Assembly: GCA_034432155.1 (NCBI GenBank)
Contig: DAOUCP010000137.1
Span: forward strand, 1 to 59,559
Reading direction: 5' to 3'
DNA: 59,559 nucleotides
From: DAOUCP01 sp034432155
GTDB lineage: Bacteria > Chloroflexota > Anaerolineae > Epilineales > Epilineaceae
The notes beneath the pieces are model-generated. The model ran no database searches, had not been told where the DNA came from, and was given only the letters and a program-made list of their open reading frames with translations. Positions 50,536 to 57,879 of this stretch are shown here, piece by piece (position 1 is the first letter of the stretch; each line of letters starts with the position of its first letter). The translations under genes were made by a program, and so were the position numbers.

Positions 50536-51872
50536 ACGAACCTGCTACCACCCCGGCACCCAGCTCCTATCTGAATGGGTCGCGGCTGCCGTTTGCCTTC
50601 TGCCCGGGCTGTGGCCACACCCGCGTGGTGGAGCAGCTTGCCGTCGCCCTGGCCCAGTTGCAGATCGATCGGCAACGCATTGTCATCGTCACCGATATCG
50701 GCTGCTCGGGGATCGCCGACCAGTACTTCCGCACCCACGCGTTCCACGGTCTGCATGGTCGCTCCGTGACGTACGCTAGCGGCATCAAGCTGGCGTGTCC
50801 CGAGCTTACCGTGATCGTCCTCATGGGCGACGGCGGCTGCGGCATTGGTGGGCACCATCTCATCTCCGCGGCGCGCCGCAATGCTGGCATCGCGGTGCTG
50901 GTGCTGAACAACTTCAACTACGGCATGACCGGCGGTCAGGTCTCGGTCACCACGCCGCTCGGCGCCCGCACAGCGACCACGCCGTTGGGCAACCTGGAGC
51001 AGCCGCTCGACATTGCGGCCACGGTGGCCTGCAACGGGGCGGCCTTCGTGGCCCGCAAGACGGTCTTCGATGAGGATCTGGCCGAGACCCTGGCCGAGGC
51101 GATCGCGTGCCGCGGTTTCAGCCTGGTGGACATCTGGGAGTTGTGCACTGCCCACTTCGTGCCGGCCAACCAGTTCGGTCGGCGGGCGCTGGAGAGCACC
51201 ATGGCAGACCTCGGCCTGGGGCAAGGCACTCTGCAGCGGGCCGAGCGTCCCGAGTGGGAGCAAGCTCTGCGCGCCGCCGGCGAGCAGGTGCGCGGGCAAC
51301 CGGTCTTGCCGCTGCGACCGCTGACCGCCCAGTTCGGGTCCGGGCTCTCGGAGCCGTGGCGCATGGTGCTGGCTGGTGCGGCCGGCCAGCGCGTTCGCAC
51401 CGCTGCCCACCTGCTGGCCAGCGCGGGGACGCTGTGCGGCCTATGGGCAGCAGCGCGCGATGACTATCCGATCACGGTGCGCACCGGCTACTCGATGGCC
51501 GAGATCATTCTGAGTCCCGAGCCGATCGAGTACCACGGGGTCGACGAGCCGGATGGGGTGGTCGTGACGGCGGTGGAGGGGGCAGCGCGCATCCGTGGCC
51601 TGTTGGCGAGACTCGGCCAGGATGTGCCGGTGTTCGCCGACGAGTCGTTGGCCCCTGGCCTCGTAACGAGCGGCCGGCTGGTGCCGCTGGCGTTGCCAGA
51701 GGCGGCGAGCAGCCACCGGCGCAAGAGCCTGGCCACGCTGGCCGTCGGTCAGGTGGCCATCAGCCTGGATCTTGTGCCGCTTGAGGCCTTGCTGGCGGCT
51801 GCCCGGCAGACCCAGCGCCCCGAGGTGGCCGCCGACAGCGTAGCCGCCCTCGAGGCGCTGCGCTCGGCTTAG
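50532..51872 (+). CDS. 2-oxoacid:ferredoxin oxidoreductase, fused beta and gamma domains
   Basis: 446 residues. The beta part (about 1-270) holds the Fe-S Cys motif FCPGCGH, DIGCSGIADQ and ELCTAHFVPAN, and the thiamine-diphosphate motif GDGGCGIGGHH...NNFNYG. The rest (about 275-446) is a gamma domain (MVLAGAAGQRVRTAAHLLAS, ITVRTGYSMAEIILSPEPI). In characterised enzymes gamma is separate or joined to alpha; fusion after beta is less common. No ferredoxin (delta) domain is encoded nearby. GTG start overlapping the alpha stop. Confidence 0.88.
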   Translation: MNEPATTPAPSSYLNGSRLPFAFCPGCGHTRVVEQLAVALAQLQIDRQRIVIVTDIGCSGIADQYFRTHAFHGLHGRSVTYASGIKLACPELTVIVLMGDGGCGIGGHHLISAARRNAGIAVLVLNNFNYGMTGGQVSVTTPLGARTATTPLGNLEQPLDIAATVACNGAAFVARKTVFDEDLAETLAEAIACRGFSLVDIWELCTAHFVPANQFGRRALESTMADLGLGQGTLQRAERPEWEQALRAAGEQVRGQPVLPLRPLTAQFGSGLSEPWRMVLAGAAGQRVRTAAHLLASAGTLCGLWAAARDDYPITVRTGYSMAEIILSPEPIEYHGVDEPDGVVVTAVEGAARIRGLLARLGQDVPVFADESLAPGLVTSGRLVPLALPEAASSHRRKSLATLAVGQVAISLDLVPLEALLAAARQTQRPEVAADSVAALEALRSA

Positions 51873-51886
51873 AAGCCTGGCGGCGG

Positions 51887-53308
51887 CTAGAGCTCTGGCA
51901 GGTAGAAGCACACCACCTTGGGCTCGGTCATCTCGAGAAGCGAGAACTTGATGCCCTCGCGGCCCAGCCCGGAGTATTTGACCCCACCAAAGGGCATCGA
52001 GTCCAGGCGGTAGTCGGTGGAGTCGTTGATCATCACCCCGCCGCAATCCAGCTCGTAGGCCGCTCGGAAGGCTACGTCGACGTCGTGGGTGAAAATCGCG
52101 GCATGCAGACCGAAGGGCAGCTCGTTCGCCCGCGCGATGGCCTCGTCCAGGTCGGAAACGGGGTAAAGGTTGACCGTCGGGCCGAACACCTCTTGGCGAT
52201 GCAACGTGGCATTGGGCGGCACGTTCTCGAGCACCGTGGGCCGCAATAGGGCGCGCTCCCGCGTGCCGCCGGTGAGGACGCGCGCACCCATCCCCTCCGC
52301 CTCCCGGATCCAGCGCTCGCAGCGCTCCGCCTCGGCCACGGTGATCATGGGGCCCATGTCGGTGCGCTCATCGAGCTTGTCGCCGACCTGGTACCGTTCC
52401 GTCTGGGCCACGAAGGCATCGCGAAACGGCTCGTAGACGTCGCGGTGGACGTAGATCCGTTGGACGCCAATGCAGTTCTGGCCGGCGGCCCAGAAGGCGC
52501 CCGACACGCAGGACTCGACCGCCCAGCCCAGATCACAGTCCAGCCAGACAATGACGGGCGAGTTGCTGCCCAGCTCCATGCCGATCTTCTTGATTCCGGC
52601 CTGACGGGCCACCTGGCGGCCGGCCTCGAGCCCGCCGGTGAACGACACCATGCGCACGCGCTCATCGGCGACCAGCTGTCCGCCAATCTCGGCGCCATGG
52701 CCGGTCAATACCTGGAGCACAGGCGCCGGCAGACCAGCCTCCTCGAAGACCGCGGCCAGCTTCAGAGCCGACAGGGGCGTGACGGACGCAGGCTTGAGGA
52801 TGACGGCGTTGCCGCCGGCGATGGCCGGTCCCAGCTTGTGGGCCACTAGATTCAGGGGATCGTTGAAAGGGGTGATGGCCAGAACGACGCCAATCGGGAA
52901 GCGGTAGTAGTAGCCACGGCGCTTCTCGCCGCCAGGGAACGAATCGAAGGGGATGGTCTCCCCCAGGGTGCGCTTGGCCTCTTCGGCGCTGATGGTCAAG
53001 GTGTTGCCGCAGCGCCGGGCCTCCTTCCGCGCCTCGCGGATGGTCTTGCTGCCCTCGCGGGCAATGGTGCGGGCGAAGTCCTCTTGCCTCTCGATCACCA
53101 TGGCGGCGGCCCGGGCCAGCACCGTCGCCCGGTCGTAGACCGTCATGCGCCGGGCGATGGCCGCTCCGGCAACGGCGTACTCGAGCGCCCGCTCGCAGTC
53201 CTCGGCGCTGGCGCACGGGACGGTGTCGATGAGCGAGTCGTCGTACGGGTCGCGAACCTCGATGCGCCGCTCGCGATCCACCCACTCGCCGGCCAAGAGC
53301 ATCTTCAT
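51887..53308 (-). CDS. Aldehyde dehydrogenase family protein
   Basis: 473-residue NAD(P)-dependent aldehyde dehydrogenase. It shows the Glu in GMELGSNSPVIVWLD, the nucleophilic Cys in AAGQNCIGVQRIYVH, the substrate-region FSFTGG-like VSFTGGLEAGR and the C-terminal MPFGGVKYSGLGREG. The closest type by eye is lactaldehyde or non-phosphorylating glyceraldehyde-3-phosphate dehydrogenase. It starts inside the homoserine dehydrogenase stop (ATGA), with GGGAGGAA ahead, so the two are coupled; aspartate semialdehyde or a related 4-carbon aldehyde is a possible but unproven substrate. Confidence 0.9.
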   Translation of the reverse strand: MKMLLAGEWVDRERRIEVRDPYDDSLIDTVPCASAEDCERALEYAVAGAAIARRMTVYDRATVLARAAAMVIERQEDFARTIAREGSKTIREARKEARRCGNTLTISAEEAKRTLGETIPFDSFPGGEKRRGYYYRFPIGVVLAITPFNDPLNLVAHKLGPAIAGGNAVILKPASVTPLSALKLAAVFEEAGLPAPVLQVLTGHGAEIGGQLVADERVRMVSFTGGLEAGRQVARQAGIKKIGMELGSNSPVIVWLDCDLGWAVESCVSGAFWAAGQNCIGVQRIYVHRDVYEPFRDAFVAQTERYQVGDKLDERTDMGPMITVAEAERCERWIREAEGMGARVLTGGTRERALLRPTVLENVPPNATLHRQEVFGPTVNLYPVSDLDEAIARANELPFGLHAAIFTHDVDVAFRAAYELDCGGVMINDSTDYRLDSMPFGGVKYSGLGREGIKFSLLEMTEPKVVCFYLPEL

Positions 53309-54327
53309 GTCATTCCTCCCAGGTGGATCAAGTCGATGAGCAGGCTGTAGCCCGTCTGCTGCCGTCCGGCACCTGGCCCCACGACGGTCACGTCGCCCAA
53401 GACGTCGGTCGTGATGGTCAAGGCATTGGTGGCACCCATCACCCCGGCCAGCGGATGGGCCAGATCGATCGGCTCCGGCCCCACCGTGGCGTGCACCACG
53501 CTTCCCTCCCGCCACACGTGGCCGATGAGCTTGTAGCGCTTGCCGTTCTGGCGCGCCTCGGCGATGGCCTCGGGCGTGATCTCGGTAATGCCCTGGCAGG
53601 GGCTGTCCGAAGGTCGGAGCGCAGCTCCGAAGACCACATTGGCCAGGATGGTCACCTTGGCGAGAGCATCCCAGCCCAGGACATCGGCATCCGGCACCGC
53701 CTCCGCATAGCCCAGTCGCTGCGCCTGAGCCAACGCTTCGGCATAGGGCAGACCGTTCTCCATCTGCGTGAGGATGTAGTTGGTGGTGCCGTTCAGGATG
53801 CCGCGGATGGCCTGAATCTCGCAGCCAGCCAGATTGGTGCGGATCAGGTTGAGGACGGGCGTGCCGCTCATCACAGTACCCTCGAACAGCAGCCGTCGCC
53901 CCTTCTGGGCCGCGAGTTGGCGCAGCTCGGCATAGTGGAGCGCGATGGGGCCCTTGTTGGTGGTGACCACGTCCATGCCCCGTTCGAGCGCGGTGCGAAC
54001 GTAGGAGGTGGCTGGCTCGGCCGTCTGAATGTCGGTGTAAGTGGCTTCCACGAGGACGTCGGCGTCCACCGCTTGAATCATGGTCAGGGCGTCCCCCTCG
54101 AATGGGGTTCCCACCCGCGTGCCCAGCGGCTCGCCGCTGCCGGCTGCCGCCAAGGCCGCTTCCAGATCCAGACCGCGGGGATCCTGGGTGCTTCCTTTCA
54201 GCAAGTCGCTGATGCCCACCACTCTGGGGCGCAGGCCATAGCTGCGCTCCAGTTCCTCCCCCTTGCGGAGCAGGAGTTCGGCCAGTCCTTGACCCACCGT
54301 ACCAAAGCCAATCATGAGCAAGCGCAT
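53305..54327 (-). CDS. hom: Homoserine dehydrogenase
   Basis: 340 residues. Rossmann start MRLLMIGFGTVGQGLAELLL; the catalytic Lys and Asp regions are VVTTNKGPIALHYAELR and DADVLGWDALAKVTILAN, with GILNGTTNYILTQMENG in between. It lacks the C-terminal ACT domain, so Thr feedback through that domain is not expected. It interconverts aspartate semialdehyde and homoserine. A perfect AAGGAGG precedes ATG 54327. It lies between the Cys/Met PLP enzyme and the aldehyde dehydrogenase. Confidence 0.92.
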   Translation of the reverse strand: MRLLMIGFGTVGQGLAELLLRKGEELERSYGLRPRVVGISDLLKGSTQDPRGLDLEAALAAAGSGEPLGTRVGTPFEGDALTMIQAVDADVLVEATYTDIQTAEPATSYVRTALERGMDVVTTNKGPIALHYAELRQLAAQKGRRLLFEGTVMSGTPVLNLIRTNLAGCEIQAIRGILNGTTNYILTQMENGLPYAEALAQAQRLGYAEAVPDADVLGWDALAKVTILANVVFGAALRPSDSPCQGITEITPEAIAEARQNGKRYKLIGHVWREGSVVHATVGPEPIDLAHPLAGVMGATNALTITTDVLGDVTVVGPGAGRQQTGYSLLIDLIHLGGMT

Positions 54328-54434
54328 GTGGTTCCTCCTTGACTGTCCATGGTGCCGAGGGGCCGGTGTGGCCGCTGTGCAACGGCGATCTGCGCCGTGA
54401 GGCGCCAGTGCCCGGCCCATCGGCAACGGTCCTT

Positions 54435-55811
54435 CTAGTCCACCGCCGCCAGGGCCTGTTCCAGGTCGGCGATCACATCCGCTGGGTGCTCGCCGCCCAC
54501 GCACAAGCGCACCATATTGGCCGGGATGCCCGCCAGCTGGCGGCCCTCCTCGCCTTGTTGCTGGTGGGTCGAGATAGCGGGGATAGTGGCCACGCTCTTG
54601 ACACGCCCAAGATCGGTGGCGCGATAGATGTGCTCGAGCCGGTCGAAGAAGCGCCGCGCCTGCGCGGCGCCGCCGCGCACTTGGAACGACAATAGGTGGC
54701 CGAAGAGCGCTTCCTCGCTGTCTACCAGCTTCAGGTAACGCTTGGCCAGCGTATGGAGTGGATGGTCGACCAGACCCAGGTAGTCGACTCGCTCCACCTT
54801 GGGGTGCTGGCGCAGGAAATCGGCAACCTGCATCGTCGAGCGCGAGAACGCCGCCACCTTGAGGCGCAGCGTCCGCAGCTCGTTCAGGAGGTAGAAGCCG
54901 GCATAGGGCGACATGCAGGGCCCTGAGTCCCGGAAGGGCCACAGCTTCAGCCACGTCGCATAGTCAGCGACGACATCGCTCGTGAGGTGCCGACTGGTGA
55001 TGGGCAGGCGACTGATGATGGCGCCGCCGACCGCTGCGCCGCCGCTGCCGACGGTCTTGGTCAACGAGTGGACGACGATATCCGCGCCGTGCGCGAGCGG
55101 GCGCAACAGGGCTGGTGTCGCGATGGTGGCGTCGACGATCAGCGGGATGCCGTGTGCGTGAGCCAGCTCCGCCAGGGCGGCGATGTCGCAGCATGCCTGC
55201 TGGGGATTCGAGGGCATCTCGACATACAGGAATCGGGTGCGCTCGTCGGTCTGGGCTCGCCACTCCTCCAAGTCCCAGGGATGGGTGACCCAGCGCACCA
55301 CCGCGCCACGCTCACGCATGCGGACATGGAAGAGCTGGAACGTACCGCCGTAGACCTGGGCCTGCGACACGAAGTGGATCGGCGCCGATGGATCGCCCTG
55401 CTGGGCCAAGAGGGGCTCGACGGCCTGCTTAATGGCCGCCATGCCGGAGGCGGTGCACAGCGCCGAAGCGTCGAAGTCGCAGCCGTAGGCCTCCAAGAGC
55501 GACAGCGTTTCCTCGAGGTAGTGAACGGTGGGGTTGTGGATGCGTGAGTAACACCAGGTGGGGACGAGGTAGGCCAGCGCGGCCTCCATCTCGTCGCTGT
55601 CCCGGTAGGCCTGGGAGGTCGACGGCAGGATGGGTTCGATGATGCCGCCCTGTCCGCCGCCGAAGGCCTCGAGGGTCGAGTACATGCCGTGCACCGCCAG
55701 GGTGTCGAACTTAAGCTGCCGCAGCCTGGCGCGGTAGGCGAGGCGACGCGCTTGTTCATCCTCGGCCTGTCGGACGTAACGCTGGACGCCAGGGCTCCGT
55801 TCATTCGCCAT
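54435..55811 (-). CDS. Cys/Met metabolism PLP-dependent enzyme
   Basis: 458 residues of the cystathionine gamma-synthase fold family. The PLP Lys is in VVHSLTKTVGSGG; other family marks are IIEPILPSTSQAYR, CYSRIHNPTVHYLEETL, ALCTASGMAAI, FLYVEMPSNPQQ, and LVDATIATPALL. An O-acyl-homoserine sulfhydrylase or methionine gamma-lyase role is plausible given the adjoining homoserine dehydrogenase. The N-terminus has about 30 extra residues. AAGGAG precedes ATG 55811. It is 79 bp after the VKOR fusion on the same strand. Confidence 0.87.
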   Translation of the reverse strand: MANERSPGVQRYVRQAEDEQARRLAYRARLRQLKFDTLAVHGMYSTLEAFGGGQGGIIEPILPSTSQAYRDSDEMEAALAYLVPTWCYSRIHNPTVHYLEETLSLLEAYGCDFDASALCTASGMAAIKQAVEPLLAQQGDPSAPIHFVSQAQVYGGTFQLFHVRMRERGAVVRWVTHPWDLEEWRAQTDERTRFLYVEMPSNPQQACCDIAALAELAHAHGIPLIVDATIATPALLRPLAHGADIVVHSLTKTVGSGGAAVGGAIISRLPITSRHLTSDVVADYATWLKLWPFRDSGPCMSPYAGFYLLNELRTLRLKVAAFSRSTMQVADFLRQHPKVERVDYLGLVDHPLHTLAKRYLKLVDSEEALFGHLLSFQVRGGAAQARRFFDRLEHIYRATDLGRVKSVATIPAISTHQQQGEEGRQLAGIPANMVRLCVGGEHPADVIADLEQALAAVD

Positions 55812-55890
55812 GGTTCGGTTTCTCCTTTCGGCTTGCGGTCTTTCCCTTCGGCGGCCGACATGGCCGCTGCGCGAAGGCGCGTGGCATCTT

Positions 55891-57519
55891 CTAGCGCCGC
55901 CCTTTGCGCCGCTTCGTTGCCTTGGCGGCAGGCGAGCGCTGGCTCCGGTCGCTGTTGGCGCTAACGGTGGCGCGCTGCATCCCGGCGGCGCGGCCGGTGC
56001 GGCGCGGCGAAGTCGTGGCGGCGAAGGGGCGGCTGGCGCGTGGTCCTCTTGCCGATCGGAGCTGCACGGCAGCGAGCCGATGGACCAACGATGGCAGCGC
56101 GAGCCAGAGCAGGAGCGCCACCGCCACCGCCGACATCAGACACCACATGCAGACCTCTTTGAGGACGAAGAGCTCGAGCGCAGTCAAGTAGATCGAGAAG
56201 AGGACACCGATCAGGGTGAGGCCATAAAGGGCCTCAAGGGCATGCGGCTTCGTGGGTCCGCGGCGGTACTTCCACCACAGCCACAGGCCGAGGATGAGGA
56301 TGTACGTCACCAGTCCGAGCGCCGCCACGGGCAAGCCGGAGCGCGCCAATCCAAAGCCAATGGATCCCGAGGCAGAATCGTGAACGACCCGCGGATAGGG
56401 AATCGGCAGACGGGCATACTTGCTAGACTGCACAGCATCGCAGGCGCCCACCGGGCAGAAGGTGGCAGTACCGGTCACCTCCTTGTCGGTGAGGTAAGCG
56501 GCCACAGCGATGCCCAGGATGGCCACGAGCGGCAGCAGCCAGTCGAGATTCGCCGGCGGCATCCACCAGGGGCGCAGCCGCGGCCGCAGGTAAGCCCGCC
56601 CGGGGACCAGAAGACCGTACGCCGCGGTCAGAAGAAGCCCCACGAATACCAGCCAGGCCAGGGCCCGCGCCAGCGCTGGACGGGCCGCAGCGGTGGCAGT
56701 GCTTGCCCGCGAGGTGGTTAAGCCCTGCGTGGCTGTGACACCGCCACTGGCCGATGCTGTGCCGACCTCCGTGGCGCCGGTCGCGGGGCCGGTCACCGGC
56801 GTCCCGGAGTCCGGCGGCGCTAGGGTGCTGGCGGCAGTGCGGTCGGGCAGGGGTGGGGTAGCGGTGAGCAAGGCGGCGGACAGTTGATGGTGCGCCTCGG
56901 CGTTTGCCCGGTCGACACCCAGCGAGGCCGGGATGGGCAGGCCTCCAGCAGCCAGACCACGGTCGATGGCTGTTGGCGCGTCCTTGGCGATCTCCACCTC
57001 GCCTAGCAGCGCCGCATTGCCGATCACCAGCAGTGGCACGCCGCGGCGGTCTTCGCCGATGCCGTACACGTCCCAAACTTTGCGCCACAAGTCGTAGCCG
57101 GCGACCGACTGGACCTCGACGAAGAAGATCCGAAGCTCCTCCCCGTACCGATCTTGCAACGGCGGCAAGATCTCCTCGATGACCTTGTGGCAGTGCTCAC
57201 AGGTCGTGGACCAGAACAGCAGCGCTTCGACCGTCGGGCCAGCTCGAGCGGCCGGCGTTGCCTCCTGGGCGGCTGCGCTGGGCAGCAAGGCACCTGCGAT
57301 GGCCGCCCCGGGGAGCGAGGCACCTGCGACGGCCGCCCCGGGGAGCAAGGTACCTGCGACGGCCGCGCCGGGGAGCGAGTCGCCCGCGACGGCCACGCCG
57401 GGAAGCAAGGCACCTGCGACGGCCGCGCCGGGGAGCGAGTCGCCCGCGACGGCCGCCAGAGCTGCTACACTCAGGAAGAATACCTTGATCGAAAAAGAAA
57501 AGCGAGAAGGAATGGTCAT
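55891..57519 (-). CDS. Thioredoxin-like / vitamin K epoxide reductase fusion
   Basis: 542 residues. From ATG 57519 a hydrophobic leader runs for about 80 residues because six decapeptides (AAVAGxxLPG, residues 22-81) extend it; a cleavage-like SAAAQEA follows. Next is a thioredoxin-like domain (95-200) with redox pair CEHC (107-110), a Thr/Ala/Ser-rich linker (about 210-280), then a five-helix VKOR domain: loop Cys355 and Cys360 (CPVGAC), Ser365/366, and quinone-side CMWC (457-460). VKOR-Trx pairs re-oxidise disulfide-forming enzymes through quinone outside the membrane; known fusions mostly place thioredoxin after VKOR. The tail is Arg/Lys/Ser-rich. First gene of the operon with the PLP enzyme. 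Confidence 0.85.
   Translation of the reverse strand: MTIPSRFSFSIKVFFLSVAALAAVAGDSLPGAAVAGALLPGVAVAGDSLPGAAVAGTLLPGAAVAGASLPGAAIAGALLPSAAAQEATPAARAGPTVEALLFWSTTCEHCHKVIEEILPPLQDRYGEELRIFFVEVQSVAGYDLWRKVWDVYGIGEDRRGVPLLVIGNAALLGEVEIAKDAPTAIDRGLAAGGLPIPASLGVDRANAEAHHQLSAALLTATPPLPDRTAASTLAPPDSGTPVTGPATGATEVGTASASGGVTATQGLTTSRASTATAAARPALARALAWLVFVGLLLTAAYGLLVPGRAYLRPRLRPWWMPPANLDWLLPLVAILGIAVAAYLTDKEVTGTATFCPVGACDAVQSSKYARLPIPYPRVVHDSASGSIGFGLARSGLPVAALGLVTYILILGLWLWWKYRRGPTKPHALEALYGLTLIGVLFSIYLTALELFVLKEVCMWCLMSAVAVALLLWLALPSLVHRLAAVQLRSARGPRASRPFAATTSPRRTGRAAGMQRATVSANSDRSQRSPAAKATKRRKGRR
57277..57456. repeat. Six tandem 30-bp units in the VKOR-fusion leader
   Basis: Unit (plus strand) resembles GGGGAGCGAGGCACCTGCGA plus CGGCCGCCCC. 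Six in-frame units encode AAVAGDSLPG, AAVAGALLPG, VAVAGDSLPG, AAVAGTLLPG, AAVAGASLPG and AAIAGALLPS. Confidence 0.92.
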
Positions 57520-57568
57520 AGTGGGAGTGAACAATCCTTGTAGGAAGGTCGATACTGCAAGTTCGAGC

Positions 57569-57597
57569 ATGATACCGGAGCCCTGGCTCCGGGTCAA
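57569..57597 (-). promoter_or_regulatory. Promoter of the VKOR-PLP-hom-ALDH genes with an operator-like dyad
   Basis: TTGACC (57597-57592), 17-bp spacer, TATCAT (57574-57569). A perfect dyad CCGGAGCC-N2-GGCTCCGG (57575-57592) fills the spacer. Leader of about 42 nt, too short for a SAM riboswitch. Confidence 0.7.
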
Positions 57598-57677
57598 CTG
57601 GGGCGCCGGCATCGCAGGCCACCGCACTGCCGCGACCGCCGTCGGAAGGCCCTGGGCGACCCACCCGGCCCATCGGC

Positions 57678-57832
57678 CTGCGGTGACGGTGCCCGACGCG
57701 TCGAACGACGCGGCGGATGCCTTGGCCAGACGGATCTGCCGCTAGGGTCCCCCACGCCTCGAAGGACGAGGCGCATGCGTCAGCCAGACCGATGTGCCGT
57801 GACGGTGCCCCACGCCTCGACTATCATTGGCC
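57678..57832. repeat. 58-bp tandem repeat upstream of the mutase gene
   Basis: Units 57678-57735 and 57736-57793, and a partial third from 57794. Shared blocks are CC(G/C)ACGC(G/C)TCGA and GCCAGAC(G/C)GAT. The partial unit carries the mutase promoter elements. Confidence 0.8.
57799..57827 (+). promoter_or_regulatory. Promoter of the methylmalonyl-CoA mutase gene
   Basis: GTGACG (57799-57804), 17-bp spacer, TATCAT (57822-57827). Leader of about 46 nt with AAGGAGG at 57863-57869. Confidence 0.55.
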
Positions 57833-57879
57833 TCGCACATGGCGCTCTGCACCGCGCCTGGCAAGGAGGAAGGGAGCGG

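Larger units (their letters stand above)
57520..57879. other. Divergent intergenic region, VKOR operon / mutase
   Basis: It contains the leftward VKOR promoter with its dyad, a 58-bp repeat array, and the rightward mutase promoter. A stretch near 57480-57560, including the first VKOR codons, is clearly less GC-rich than its surroundings. No gene seen. Confidence 0.5.

Noticed and set aside
53309..54382. Upstream extension of the aldehyde dehydrogenase frame
   Set aside because: It lies inside homoserine dehydrogenase in another frame. The real start is the ATGA junction at 53308 with a good ribosome site.
57520..57562. SAM or other sulfur-related riboswitch before the VKOR/Cys-Met operon
   Set aside because: The predicted leader is only about 42 nt, too short for any known SAM riboswitch.
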